A DNA stretch of 64,000 nt, from contig CAOPES010000004.1 of assembly GCA_948502395.1 (NCBI GenBank), forward strand, positions 1 through 64,000. The letters run 5' to 3'. The stretch comes from an uncultured Clostridia bacterium (GTDB lineage Bacteria > Bacillota > Clostridia > TANB77 > CAG-508). Shown piece by piece: positions 20,201-28,185 of this stretch (position 1 is the stretch's first letter; each line of letters begins with the position of its first letter). Made by a program: the position numbers and the translations under genes. A model generated the notes under the pieces. The model was not told the DNA's origin. It saw only the letters and a program-made list of their open reading frames with translations, and ran no database searches.

Positions 20201-22089
20201 GACAAATAAAAATAACAGCAGAAGGTATTGAAGAAAAGACAATACAAAACATAACAAATAAAATAAATAAGGGAGAACTAAAATTAATCCTAGAAGACAG
20301 TACATCATTAGAAGAAACATTATTTGGAAAAGGAGCTTTAGGATTAGAGTTAGGAATAAAAAATATTTCTAATGTTACAGCAAAAAACGTAATAATAAGT
20401 TTACCAATATCAGACAAGCTAAGATTTTCAACAGAAAGCTTTATGGTGGAAAATGGGAACTTTATAGAATATAAAGACGGAATAGCAAAATTTGAAATAT
20501 CAGAAATACCAGCAGGAGAGACAGGAAATATTTATGTAAAAACATATATTAATAGTATTCCGATAGAAGAAGACAAAGTATTATTAACAGAATATTTTAC
20601 AGCAGAATTTGAAGATATAGTATATTCATCTAACTATTTAGACAGATATGCTTATCAAGCTGAAAGTAAAATAAATGCAAAACAAACAACTAATATTCAA
20701 GGTGATACAGTACAAAATGGAGACAATATAAAATTTATTATAGATATAGAAAATGCAGGAATTGTTGATAAATCACTAACATTAACAGATGTTTTACAAA
20801 AAGGACTAGAAATAAACGACATAAAAATATTACAAGGTGGAGAAGAGAGAAAGGTTGAGAACAAAAGAATAATTACAGAAACTATAAATATTAAAGCAAA
20901 TGAAAAAGTTCAACTAATTATAGATACAACACTAGATAGTACAGTTATAAATGAAAACAAAGTAATAAATACTTTAGAAATTACTGGATTTGGTGTAGAT
21001 GTAGAAGTAAATAGTATCGAATTAAAAATAAAAGAAAAAGAAGAAAATCCAAATCCACCAGATGAGAATGAAGAAAGAGAAAATAGTATATCTGGAATTG
21101 CGTGGATAGACAAAAATAAAAATGGAAACAGAGACAGTGATGAAGCTAGGTTATCAAATATAATAGTAATGTTATTAGATGAAAACACTCAAACTATTGC
21201 AAAAGACGAAAAAGGAAATGAGATAACAACAGTTACCGACGATAAAGGAACATATGAATTTAAGAACTTATTAAAAGGAAAATATAGTGTTATATTTATT
21301 TATGATAATAAAAAATATAATTTAGCTGAATATCAAAAAGAAGGAATAGACCAAGCAGTAAATTCAGATGTAATAAATGCGACAATAAACTTAGATAATA
21401 GAGAAGTTAAATGTGCAAAAACCAAAGTCTTAGAATTAAATAAGACAAACTTAAATAATATAGACGCAGGATTTATAGAAGCAGAAATATTTGATTTAAA
21501 ACTAGAAAAATATATAAATAAAATAACAGTACAAAACAGCGACGGAACTAGAGTAATTTCATGCAACAAAGAAAAACTTGCTAAAGTCGAAATAGACGCG
21601 AAAAAAATAGCTAATAGTAAAGTTACAATAGAATATAGCATAGAAGTTACAAATGAGGGAGATGTTGCTGGTTATGCAAATGAAATTGTAGATTACTTAC
21701 CAAGCGATTTAAAATTCAGTAATCAATCAAATTCAGGTTGGAAGCAAAACACAAATGGAAACTTGTATACAACAGCATTAGCAAACCAAGTAATATTACC
21801 AGGACAAACAAAAACTATTAATTTAACATTAACGAAAGATATGACACAAGATAATACAGGAAGAATATTAAACAAAGCAGAAATAAACAAACATTATAAT
21901 GAACGTATGTTAGATGACATAGACTCTACACCAGGAAATAAAGACGAAAAAGAAGATGATATGAGTAACGCAGATGTTATTATATCAATAAAAACAGGTA
22001 GTATAATACTTTATACTACAATAACAATAATATCAATTGCAATTCTTGCAACAGGAATATATTTTATAAAGAAAAAAGTTTTAGGATAG
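17254..22089 (+). CDS. Giant DUF11/SdrD surface protein, type I A component
   Basis: 1611 residues, start set by GGAGG at 17242-17246. Signal peptide 1-34. An N-terminal extension of about 330 residues absent from the 209 protein is followed by the shared module (about 340-500, with KGYMY and KNTKAIKG motifs), DUF11-like domains (about 520-1260), an SdrD-like B module from about 1279 (ISGIAWIDKNKNGNRDSDE) and the final DUF11-like domain from about 1412. The C-terminus has ADVIISIKTG, one membrane helix (about 1588-1606) and KKKVLG. It pairs with the B gene 15 nt downstream. Codons are less A/C-biased than in the 209 homologue, so the two copies have diverged in synonymous choice. A surface structural or adhesive role is inferred. 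Confidence 0.85.
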   Translation: MKTAIKKTVIISLIITLMSTYFVIIGQTMSIALSVGLEGQGEDTNTNNVKFDVYFNLGEGKGHEKSANLAEEQTLILNVNVKNQGVLKDAKISIENPNFTIIKEKIASEYIKKVDTDKNEIELNSIIYSNNAEIELPIKFKKPNNFTEDYFEKEIGVNLTGTYNNEIDTSVEAQRKIKLNWTADTEVSFTQEVGKYINLGEEEILVQQNIYTEIPNNILPRKQETINIKTQQISGKYPQEVIVLVNGVKLNAEQIKYNSEDGSLEIVNSNVLNENNEASWGDAKNEYNVIYTYNEVKTANSTINLDTTLSVQLYTKAEMIAKAENVEVQLEEKGNIVELVKEATDSLYKGYMYANPENETVFEENNTIKISKASETEAIELTNQEETFANEKDRMYNAVTIYKSTTFNKADLERIFGESYEVKILNKENAEIAKITNETQSDEVGNIVVNYNEPTDYIKVVTSKPQTEGNFVIKNTKAIKGNANYTKVQLKTFNKLNLNGTVTNGNKKSTSSSEIVLNDTKTEAKLEISNTSLSTLQANNDVQFVLTLKSDDAQYDLYKNPTIQIVLPQELDINVKKTAQLNFEDEIKVSKIGLQKREDGKKAIILELSGEQKNFASSLAQGIQIAIIADITIANTVPTKDEKIELLYTNENRPTEQFTNEVAIKINSKHGVLMTNKLENYSNSGETIETNDDKVVKAKLDTNEEAKLAKRTINVINNYEEPIKDVSILGKIGDEEEIDSQTFKTTIEANLQNVITAQNKRASIYFTDKSDLEAQSEEWKPTSEELDTVKAFKVILEDELQPKESFSAEYNLYIPENVESGESLYTKTQLQYNYQGSEESTVSAMGLSAEESEQEQQPAQITEDVNGIGVAIVAKSGDKVLQPNDVVQEGQAIKYVLSLTNNTGKDIKNLVLEATNTNAIYYGEVETEIDVLGNMMKKIKYAEDDTLKSKEIKIDEIKPGETKEVDYQVGIKEVVDDNQTIAGQIKITAEGIEEKTIQNITNKINKGELKLILEDSTSLEETLFGKGALGLELGIKNISNVTAKNVIISLPISDKLRFSTESFMVENGNFIEYKDGIAKFEISEIPAGETGNIYVKTYINSIPIEEDKVLLTEYFTAEFEDIVYSSNYLDRYAYQAESKINAKQTTNIQGDTVQNGDNIKFIIDIENAGIVDKSLTLTDVLQKGLEINDIKILQGGEERKVENKRIITETINIKANEKVQLIIDTTLDSTVINENKVINTLEITGFGVDVEVNSIELKIKEKEENPNPPDENEERENSISGIAWIDKNKNGNRDSDEARLSNIIVMLLDENTQTIAKDEKGNEITTVTDDKGTYEFKNLLKGKYSVIFIYDNKKYNLAEYQKEGIDQAVNSDVINATINLDNREVKCAKTKVLELNKTNLNNIDAGFIEAEIFDLKLEKYINKITVQNSDGTRVISCNKEKLAKVEIDAKKIANSKVTIEYSIEVTNEGDVAGYANEIVDYLPSDLKFSNQSNSGWKQNTNGNLYTTALANQVILPGQTKTINLTLTKDMTQDNTGRILNKAEINKHYNERMLDDIDSTPGNKDEKEDDMSNADVIISIKTGSIILYTTITIISIAILATGIYFIKKKVLG

Positions 22090-22104
22090 AAAGGAAGGGT
22101 AAAT

Positions 22105-25100
22105 ATGAAAAATAAAATAAAAATGATAATTTTACTAATATCAATGATAGTATTTATGCTTCCTGTATTATCTATGGCAGCAGAATTCTATGTTGAAAGT
22201 TATAGTAATGCAGATAGTGGAAAAAACTATGGATTACGCTCATTTTATTCAATCCTAGATGCGGTACATGTATATGGTGAGGCATGGTTAGACGCACCCG
22301 TGCCAAACTTAAACGAAAATTGGGGAAGTAATACTCCTTCACGTAAAAAGGTGGTACCTGATGAGACACTAAATTTAGGTTGTCTTTGTTTTGGTCATAG
22401 AACTGCTCCTTATGGTGGACTATATCAATCACGTATAAAATATGTTATTGATATAGGCAAAGATATACAAATAAAAGATGACAACAACAATATAAGAACA
22501 GTTACAGATACAGCAGAGAAAATAAAATATTATAGAATGGCATATTATGCAGCAAGGTCAACAGCAGAAGAAAGAAATACAATGGCAACAACAGGAAATT
22601 GGAAAGGACAAATGTTATTATGGCTTAGAGATAATTATGGTGGAGTCATTCAAGCAGGAATGAACAAAGATCCAGAGAGTGGATATATTAGTCAATATTA
22701 TAGCACACCAAGTGAGCCATTATATAAGGCAGCACAAGCATATGCAGAATCAGTAGTTAACTTAGACTCATCAGCAGAATTTAGTACAACATCAAAATAT
22801 GGAGAAGGACAACCACAGCAAATAAACTATAATGGAGAATATACATTTATAGGTCCATATAATCTAACACATAAAGAAGGGAGAATAGACGGTTCAGCTA
22901 GAATAATAACGAAAGAAGACGGAAGATTAGAAACAAATTTATATAGTACAGACGGAAAAAGTGTCCAAAAACTATCTTCTCTTGGAAATTACAGTGGAGA
23001 CAAATTCTATATAGTATATAAAGGAGAAGTTGAATCAGTTCAAAAAATAGAGCTAACAAGTAAAGCTAAACAAAATATTACAAGAGCTAGAATTGCATTA
23101 AGTGAGGGTGCAGTTAAAACATCTCAAAACATAGCAATTTTCTATGGTGTAGGTGGTGGTTCAACAGAAATTGATTTACCACTAACACTTCCAGGAGTTG
23201 CAGAAAGCAGATTAAACATCAAAAAAATAAACAGCGGAACAGGACAAGCAATGAAAGAAATAGGCTTTGTTGTATACTCAGTAGACCAAGATGCATATGT
23301 AAATATAGAAAACCAAACAAGCCAAAGATATGTCAAAGACATATACAAAGCAACAACTTTTATGACAGACGAAAATGGAGAATTCACAGTAAACAAACTT
23401 ACCAAAAAAGGAACATACATAATATACGAAGTAATACACCCAAATGCATTTGAAAATGGCTTTGAAGAAGTAAGCAAAGAGAAACCACTAGAAGTAGGAA
23501 GAGTAACCTTTGAATCCGTAGGTGGAACAAAAAGCATAACTATAAACAACACGCAAAAATACATAAGGATATCAGGACTTGTATGGGAAGACAGGGGAGC
23601 AGGAAAAGACTGGATAAAGAACTATTTATATAAAACACCAACCAACGGAACAAATGATGCAGAAGATAGACTTGTAAACCATGTAACAGTAAAACTAAAA
23701 GACAGCAAAGGAAACGTTGTACAACAAGTAAAAACAGGAGAAACATTAAAATACACAAGACTAGAAAATGGAAAACAAATAGAGAAAACAGAACAACTAG
23801 CAGAAGGAAAATATAAATTTTACAATATAGAAATAGACAAAATAACACAATACTATGTAGAATTTAGTTACAATGGTATGAGTTATCAATCAGTACCATT
23901 AAAAGATATGTTAGCAGCAAATACAAGTAAAGCAGCAGAAAACGGAAGACAAGTAAATGCAAGAACAAACTTTAATAACAAATTTAAAGTAATAACAAAC
24001 AATAATGCAAATGATGGTGGAACAGGAAACACTACATTAAAATATTTCAAACAGGGCAAAACAAGCATATTAGACTTAGAAGGAGCAAATCAACAAAAGG
24101 GATATGAAGGTGCAAGCTTCCCAATTACCGGAGTTGCAGACAAATATATGATAAGTTCAACTACATACAACGGATATGGTGGATATCTAGACAAAATAAA
24201 AACGCCAGAAGCAATAAGAAGAGAACAAATACAAGAACTAGAAAACATCAACCTAGGAATAGAAGAAAGAGAACAACCAATCATAACTGTAAAAAAAGAC
24301 CTACAAAGCGTAAAACTTACAATAAATGGACGTGGACAAGTCTATGAATACGACAGAAAATTCACTAATCCAGAAGAATGTGGTGGAGACGGATATGAAA
24401 TAGGTGTAAAATTCAAAAAAGAATATAATGATATGTCATATAAAAGAGCAATATACACACCAGATAGCGAATTTACAAGTCCAGATAAAGATAGAGAGCT
24501 AAAAGTATACCTAACATATAAAATAGGAATTCAAAACAGGTCAAGTAAAGTAAAAGCAATTGTAAATGAAATTGCAGATTTCTATGACAGCAGATATGAA
24601 GAAGATTCAATTGTTGTGGGAAGAAGCGTAGATGCAAATGCAAATGTAACAAATCCAATAAGCTTTACAAAATACAACTATAATAATGACTACAAAAAAC
24701 TACTTATAAATACAAAAGAGCTTGGTGCAATTAATGGTATAGATGAAAAAGGAAACTCAAAAGAAATATATGTACAATTTAAACTTAGCAGACAAGCGGT
24801 AGTTGAAATTATGAATTCAAGAGAAACACTAAACAATGTAACAGAAATAACATCATACAGTATCTTAGATAAAAATGGTGTAGTATATGCAGGAATTGAC
24901 CAACAATCAAACCCAGGAAATGCAATTCCAGAAAATATTGACACATATGAAGGTGATACAGACTGGGCACCACCAATTCAATTAGAAGCTAAGGTACCAG
25001 CAGAAGAAAGAGAAATTTCAGGTAAAATATTCGAAGACCAAGCAATTAAAGACAAACTAACCAAAGAGAACATAAGACAAGGTAATGGAAGACTAGATGG

Positions 25101-26547
25101 AGATGAAAATGGAATTGAAAACATCAAAGTTGAACTTTTGAGAAAAGAAGTAGACCCACAAACAAGACAATATGACAAATGGGTACCGATAAAAACAATT
25201 GAAGCAACTGGATCTGATGGGGAATACAAATTTGATAACTTTGCAGTAGGTGACTATGAAGTTCAATTTACTTGGGGAGACCAAACGTATTCAGTACAAA
25301 GTTACAAAGCAACAATATTTAATGAAGCCGAGCATAATGGAACTAAGTGGTATCAAAAAACAACACCAAGACTTTCAGACGCAACAGACGATTATAACAT
25401 AAGAACAGAGTTAGACGATAAATTAAATGGTGAAGAAATAAATTATAAACCAGCAACAGCCGCAGACAAGCAAATGAAATCATCAACACCAGAAATGGCA
25501 ATAGACATAGAAAACTTAAAAACACCATCAGTAATAAAAACATTAAAAGACGGAGATAAAGTACCAATCAAAGAAGGTCAAACTATTACATACGAGACAG
25601 TACCAACATATCATATACCAAATGTAGACTTTGGACTAATAGAAAGACCACATCAAAGTATAGAACTAATAAAAGAAATGAAACACGTTAAAGTAACACT
25701 ATCAAATGGTCAAGAAATTGTAAATACAGACTTAGACGAAGATGGTAAACCAGTAGGGGGATCAAGAAAGAACTTTACAGCCATGAAAGGAGCAGAAGGA
25801 AACGTAGACCATGACCCAGGATATGCAAAACTAGAAATAGACAACGAAATACTACAAGGTTCAACAATAGAAGTAAAATACGAAATAAAAGTAAAAAATA
25901 CAAGTGAAAGAGATTACAGGAATAAAGAATTCTACACATATGGAACTCTAAACACTACAAACCCAGTAAAAATAAACATAACAAAAATAGCAGACTATGC
26001 AGATGCTCAATGGGCAGTAAACGAAAATGAAGATACTTACACAAGCTCAGGATGGACAAAAAGAGATTTGAGCGGATACACAAACGAAGTAGCAGAAAAA
26101 GTTTATGACGAAAGCCAATCTGCAATAGCAAACAGAATAATATTAACTACAACAAAAATAAACAACAAAGGAGGATTAGTAGCAGAGAAATCAGGTGTGG
26201 TAGGACTTTCAACAGAAATAGAACCACTAGAATTAACAGTAACAAAAGTATTAACAACAATCTCAGGTGATATAGACATACAAAACGAAGCAGAAGTTAT
26301 AGCTTTAACAAAAGACGGTGGTGGAATATTTAAAAGTTCAATTCCTGGAAACTATGTACCGGGCTCAGGCAAAAAATTAGAGCCAGATGACGATATGGCA
26401 CAAACATTTAAAGTATCACCAAATACAGGTGAAGATCAAAACTACATATTACCAATTTCGGTAGGTATAGGAGCATTAGTGATCTTAGGTGTAGGTGTAC
26501 TATTGATAAAAAAAGTTTTTGGGTCAAACCAAAAGAGTTCTAAATAA
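22105..26547 (+). CDS. Giant thioester/Cna-B/SdrD surface protein, type I B component
   Basis: 1480 residues; AAAGGAAGG upstream. Signal peptide 1-26 (SMA|AEF). A putative thioester domain has Cys93 and Cys95 in GCLCFGH and Gln169 in WKGQMLLWL; which Cys would react is unclear. A GPY sandwich follows, then one Cna-B module (about 369-465), an SdrD-like module (about 486-610), DUF11-like modules with the conserved YAGIDQ-SNPG segment, and a second SdrD-like module (about 970-1080). The C-terminus is DDDMAQTFKVSPNTGE, a membrane helix and a Lys tail. Codon style changes near 23205, exactly where the Cna-B module begins, which suggests the conserved downstream part has been exchanged between paralogues. 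Confidence 0.85.
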   Translation: MKNKIKMIILLISMIVFMLPVLSMAAEFYVESYSNADSGKNYGLRSFYSILDAVHVYGEAWLDAPVPNLNENWGSNTPSRKKVVPDETLNLGCLCFGHRTAPYGGLYQSRIKYVIDIGKDIQIKDDNNNIRTVTDTAEKIKYYRMAYYAARSTAEERNTMATTGNWKGQMLLWLRDNYGGVIQAGMNKDPESGYISQYYSTPSEPLYKAAQAYAESVVNLDSSAEFSTTSKYGEGQPQQINYNGEYTFIGPYNLTHKEGRIDGSARIITKEDGRLETNLYSTDGKSVQKLSSLGNYSGDKFYIVYKGEVESVQKIELTSKAKQNITRARIALSEGAVKTSQNIAIFYGVGGGSTEIDLPLTLPGVAESRLNIKKINSGTGQAMKEIGFVVYSVDQDAYVNIENQTSQRYVKDIYKATTFMTDENGEFTVNKLTKKGTYIIYEVIHPNAFENGFEEVSKEKPLEVGRVTFESVGGTKSITINNTQKYIRISGLVWEDRGAGKDWIKNYLYKTPTNGTNDAEDRLVNHVTVKLKDSKGNVVQQVKTGETLKYTRLENGKQIEKTEQLAEGKYKFYNIEIDKITQYYVEFSYNGMSYQSVPLKDMLAANTSKAAENGRQVNARTNFNNKFKVITNNNANDGGTGNTTLKYFKQGKTSILDLEGANQQKGYEGASFPITGVADKYMISSTTYNGYGGYLDKIKTPEAIRREQIQELENINLGIEEREQPIITVKKDLQSVKLTINGRGQVYEYDRKFTNPEECGGDGYEIGVKFKKEYNDMSYKRAIYTPDSEFTSPDKDRELKVYLTYKIGIQNRSSKVKAIVNEIADFYDSRYEEDSIVVGRSVDANANVTNPISFTKYNYNNDYKKLLINTKELGAINGIDEKGNSKEIYVQFKLSRQAVVEIMNSRETLNNVTEITSYSILDKNGVVYAGIDQQSNPGNAIPENIDTYEGDTDWAPPIQLEAKVPAEEREISGKIFEDQAIKDKLTKENIRQGNGRLDGDENGIENIKVELLRKEVDPQTRQYDKWVPIKTIEATGSDGEYKFDNFAVGDYEVQFTWGDQTYSVQSYKATIFNEAEHNGTKWYQKTTPRLSDATDDYNIRTELDDKLNGEEINYKPATAADKQMKSSTPEMAIDIENLKTPSVIKTLKDGDKVPIKEGQTITYETVPTYHIPNVDFGLIERPHQSIELIKEMKHVKVTLSNGQEIVNTDLDEDGKPVGGSRKNFTAMKGAEGNVDHDPGYAKLEIDNEILQGSTIEVKYEIKVKNTSERDYRNKEFYTYGTLNTTNPVKINITKIADYADAQWAVNENEDTYTSSGWTKRDLSGYTNEVAEKVYDESQSAIANRIILTTTKINNKGGLVAEKSGVVGLSTEIEPLELTVTKVLTTISGDIDIQNEAEVIALTKDGGGIFKSSIPGNYVPGSGKKLEPDDDMAQTFKVSPNTGEDQNYILPISVGIGALVILGVGVLLIKKVFGSNQKSSK
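26416..26430 (+). other. SPNTG sorting-like motif of the 22105 protein
   Basis: Ser-Pro-Asn-Thr-Gly before the C-terminal hydrophobic helix; same position as APNTG and TPNTG in the paralogues. Confidence 0.6.
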
Positions 26548-26558
26548 AAGAATGTTTT

Positions 26559-26592
26559 AAGAGCGAGATAAATTTATCTTGCTCTTTTTTTT
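26559..26592 (+). terminator. Terminator after the second type I pair
   Basis: Long stem AAGAGCGAGATAA / TTATCTTGCTCTT followed by eight or more T. The sequence resembles the terminator at 16943. Confidence 0.88.
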
Positions 26593-26607
26593 ATTTTAGT
26601 AAAACTA

Positions 26608-26636
26608 TTGAAAAAGAATATAAAATTTGTTATATT
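26608..26636 (+). promoter_or_regulatory. Surface-gene-like promoter upstream of the Rpn gene
   Basis: CTATTGAAAAA with TTGAAA at 26608-26613, 17 nt, then TATATT (26631-26636) followed by AATA. It resembles the surface-locus promoters and may be either the Rpn promoter, with a leader of about 230 nt, or a relic. The 326-nt gap 26548-26873 holds nothing else recognisable except a TTGACA at 26829-26834 that lies too close to the ribosome-binding site to be convincing. Confidence 0.4.
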
Positions 26637-26873
26637 AATAAAAGCATTAAACAATTTTTAGTGAATGCAAAGATTTGTTATAAATCAAAATCTGAAATAA
26701 TTTAAAGTCATTGATGTTTAAATCGAAACAAAATTCAAAAAACAAATAAGAATGAGAAAGAAGGCGATAGATAAAGAAAATTAGTAAGAAATAAGAAAAA
26801 TAGACACATATTTACTAATGAAGAAATGTTGACAAATAAATAAAAATATATTAAAATGAAAGGGAGAAAAATA

Positions 26874-27908
26874 ATGCAAATATTTACATACTTAGACTAT
26901 TTAAAATGTTCAAAGAACTTTCCAGAAGGAGTAAGAGAGCAATCAACAAAATATGTTTTTGATGAAGAACAGGAAAAAATTCATCAATATAAAGACAAAA
27001 TTTTTAAAGAAATATTAAATGACAAAAAGGAATTTATAAAGTTTATACAAAAATATTTAAATGTTGATAAATTTCAAGATTTAACAGAGAATGATATTGA
27101 AAAATATAACAAAGAATTTATAACATCAAATTTTGAAAAAAGAGAATCTGACACTATATACAAAATACCAAAATTTAATGTATATATAATGATAGAACAT
27201 CAAAGTAAGATAGATTATAAGATGCCAATGAGAATAACAGAATATAGTGTAGAATTAATGAGAGATATAACCAGATGTGGTGAAAATGAAATACGACATC
27301 CAGCAGTTATAATACCAATAGTCTTATACACAGGAAATAGAAAATGGAGAATACCAAATGAATATGAAAAAATAGATAATTTTGGAGTTAAAGCATTCGA
27401 GTATACAAAATACAATTTAGTGGATATAAATGACTATACAAAAGAAGAATTGATAAAAGAACAAACAGGAATGTCAAAGGCTTTATTATTTGAGAAAATA
27501 AACACAAAAGAAGAATTAGAAGGAGTAATGAACGAAATATCGAAGAAAGAATTAACAGCAGAAGAAAACAGATATATTTCGTTGATGCTTAAATATTCTA
27601 ATAAGATGAGAAAGATTGCACCAAATGGAAGAGAAGAATATTTAAGAAAATTAGAAAAGGGAGGAAATGAAGATATGAAATTTGAGAAATTATTTATGGA
27701 ACTACTAGAAGATAAAGAAAGAAAAGGAAAGATAGAAGGAGAAAAGCGTGGCGAAAGACGTGGTGAAAAACGTGGAGAGAAATTAGGAATTGCAAAAGCA
27801 ATAACTCAAATGGTAAAAAGTATGTTACAAAAGCAAATGACTGATGAAGATATAATGGACATAGCCCAAATAGATAGAAAAGAACTAGAAAAATTAAAAA
27901 TGGCATAA
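26874..27908 (+). CDS. Rpn-family PD-(D/E)XK recombination-promoting nuclease / putative transposase
   Basis: 344 residues from the ATG at 26874; AGGGAG at 26861-26866 serves this ATG rather than the in-frame ATG 18 nt earlier. The segment YIMIEHQSKIDYKMPMRI (about residues 104-121) and HPAVIIPIVLYTG are typical of the Rpn/YhgA-like family, with Glu-x-Gln as the nuclease signature. The C-terminus is a charged repeat (GEKRGERRGEKRGEKLG) followed by a short helical region, also usual for the family. Such genes are multi-copy and thought to promote RecA-independent recombination. It lies between the type I and type II loci of the second block, the place held by the AAA ATPase in the first. A repeat copy begins 6 nt after its stop codon. 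Confidence 0.85.
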   Translation: MQIFTYLDYLKCSKNFPEGVREQSTKYVFDEEQEKIHQYKDKIFKEILNDKKEFIKFIQKYLNVDKFQDLTENDIEKYNKEFITSNFEKRESDTIYKIPKFNVYIMIEHQSKIDYKMPMRITEYSVELMRDITRCGENEIRHPAVIIPIVLYTGNRKWRIPNEYEKIDNFGVKAFEYTKYNLVDINDYTKEELIKEQTGMSKALLFEKINTKEELEGVMNEISKKELTAEENRYISLMLKYSNKMRKIAPNGREEYLRKLEKGGNEDMKFEKLFMELLEDKERKGKIEGEKRGERRGEKRGEKLGIAKAITQMVKSMLQKQMTDEDIMDIAQIDRKELEKLKMA

Positions 27909-27913
27909 AGAAT

Positions 27914-27942
27914 TTGCCAATGGGGACGGACCTTTTTGGCAA
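27914..27942. repeat. Single-arm copy of the GGGACGGACC repeat
   Basis: One arm, TTGCCA ... GGGGACGGACCTTTTTGGCA, 6 nt after the stop codon of the Rpn gene. The opposite arm is missing. Confidence 0.85.
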
Positions 27943-28022
27943 GATATGGATAATCTAAGGAGAGCCTACGCAACTAAGCCATTAGAGAGATTTTAATTGA
28001 ATATATAAAAAAAGAAACACAA

Positions 28023-28039
28023 ATGTAATATGAATGTAA
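28023..28039 (+). promoter_or_regulatory. Two ATGTAA direct repeats, 11 bp apart
   Basis: ATGTAA at 28023-28028 and 28034-28039, ending 79 bp before the -35 box; same spacing as at 9886 and 17081. Confidence 0.5.
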
Positions 28040-28118
28040 ACATAAAGATAAATAAAACGCCAAACAACTAGCCCTAGATGAATTAAAAAGACAGCTTAAA
28101 TATTAGAAAAATGGGATA

Positions 28119-28146
28119 TTGAAAAATTCTAGAAATATTGTATCAT
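28119..28146 (+). promoter_or_regulatory. Promoter of the second fused surface locus
   Basis: TTGAAA (28119-28124), 16 nt, TATCAT (28141-28146) then TGATA; third copy of the shared promoter form. Confidence 0.6.
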
Positions 28147-28185
28147 TGATAATAGAGAAATATTAATAAATTAGGGAGTTGGCGT

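Noticed and set aside
26829..26857. TTGACA-N17-TAAAAT as the Rpn promoter
   Set aside because: The implied start of transcription would fall inside the ribosome-binding site, leaving almost no leader.
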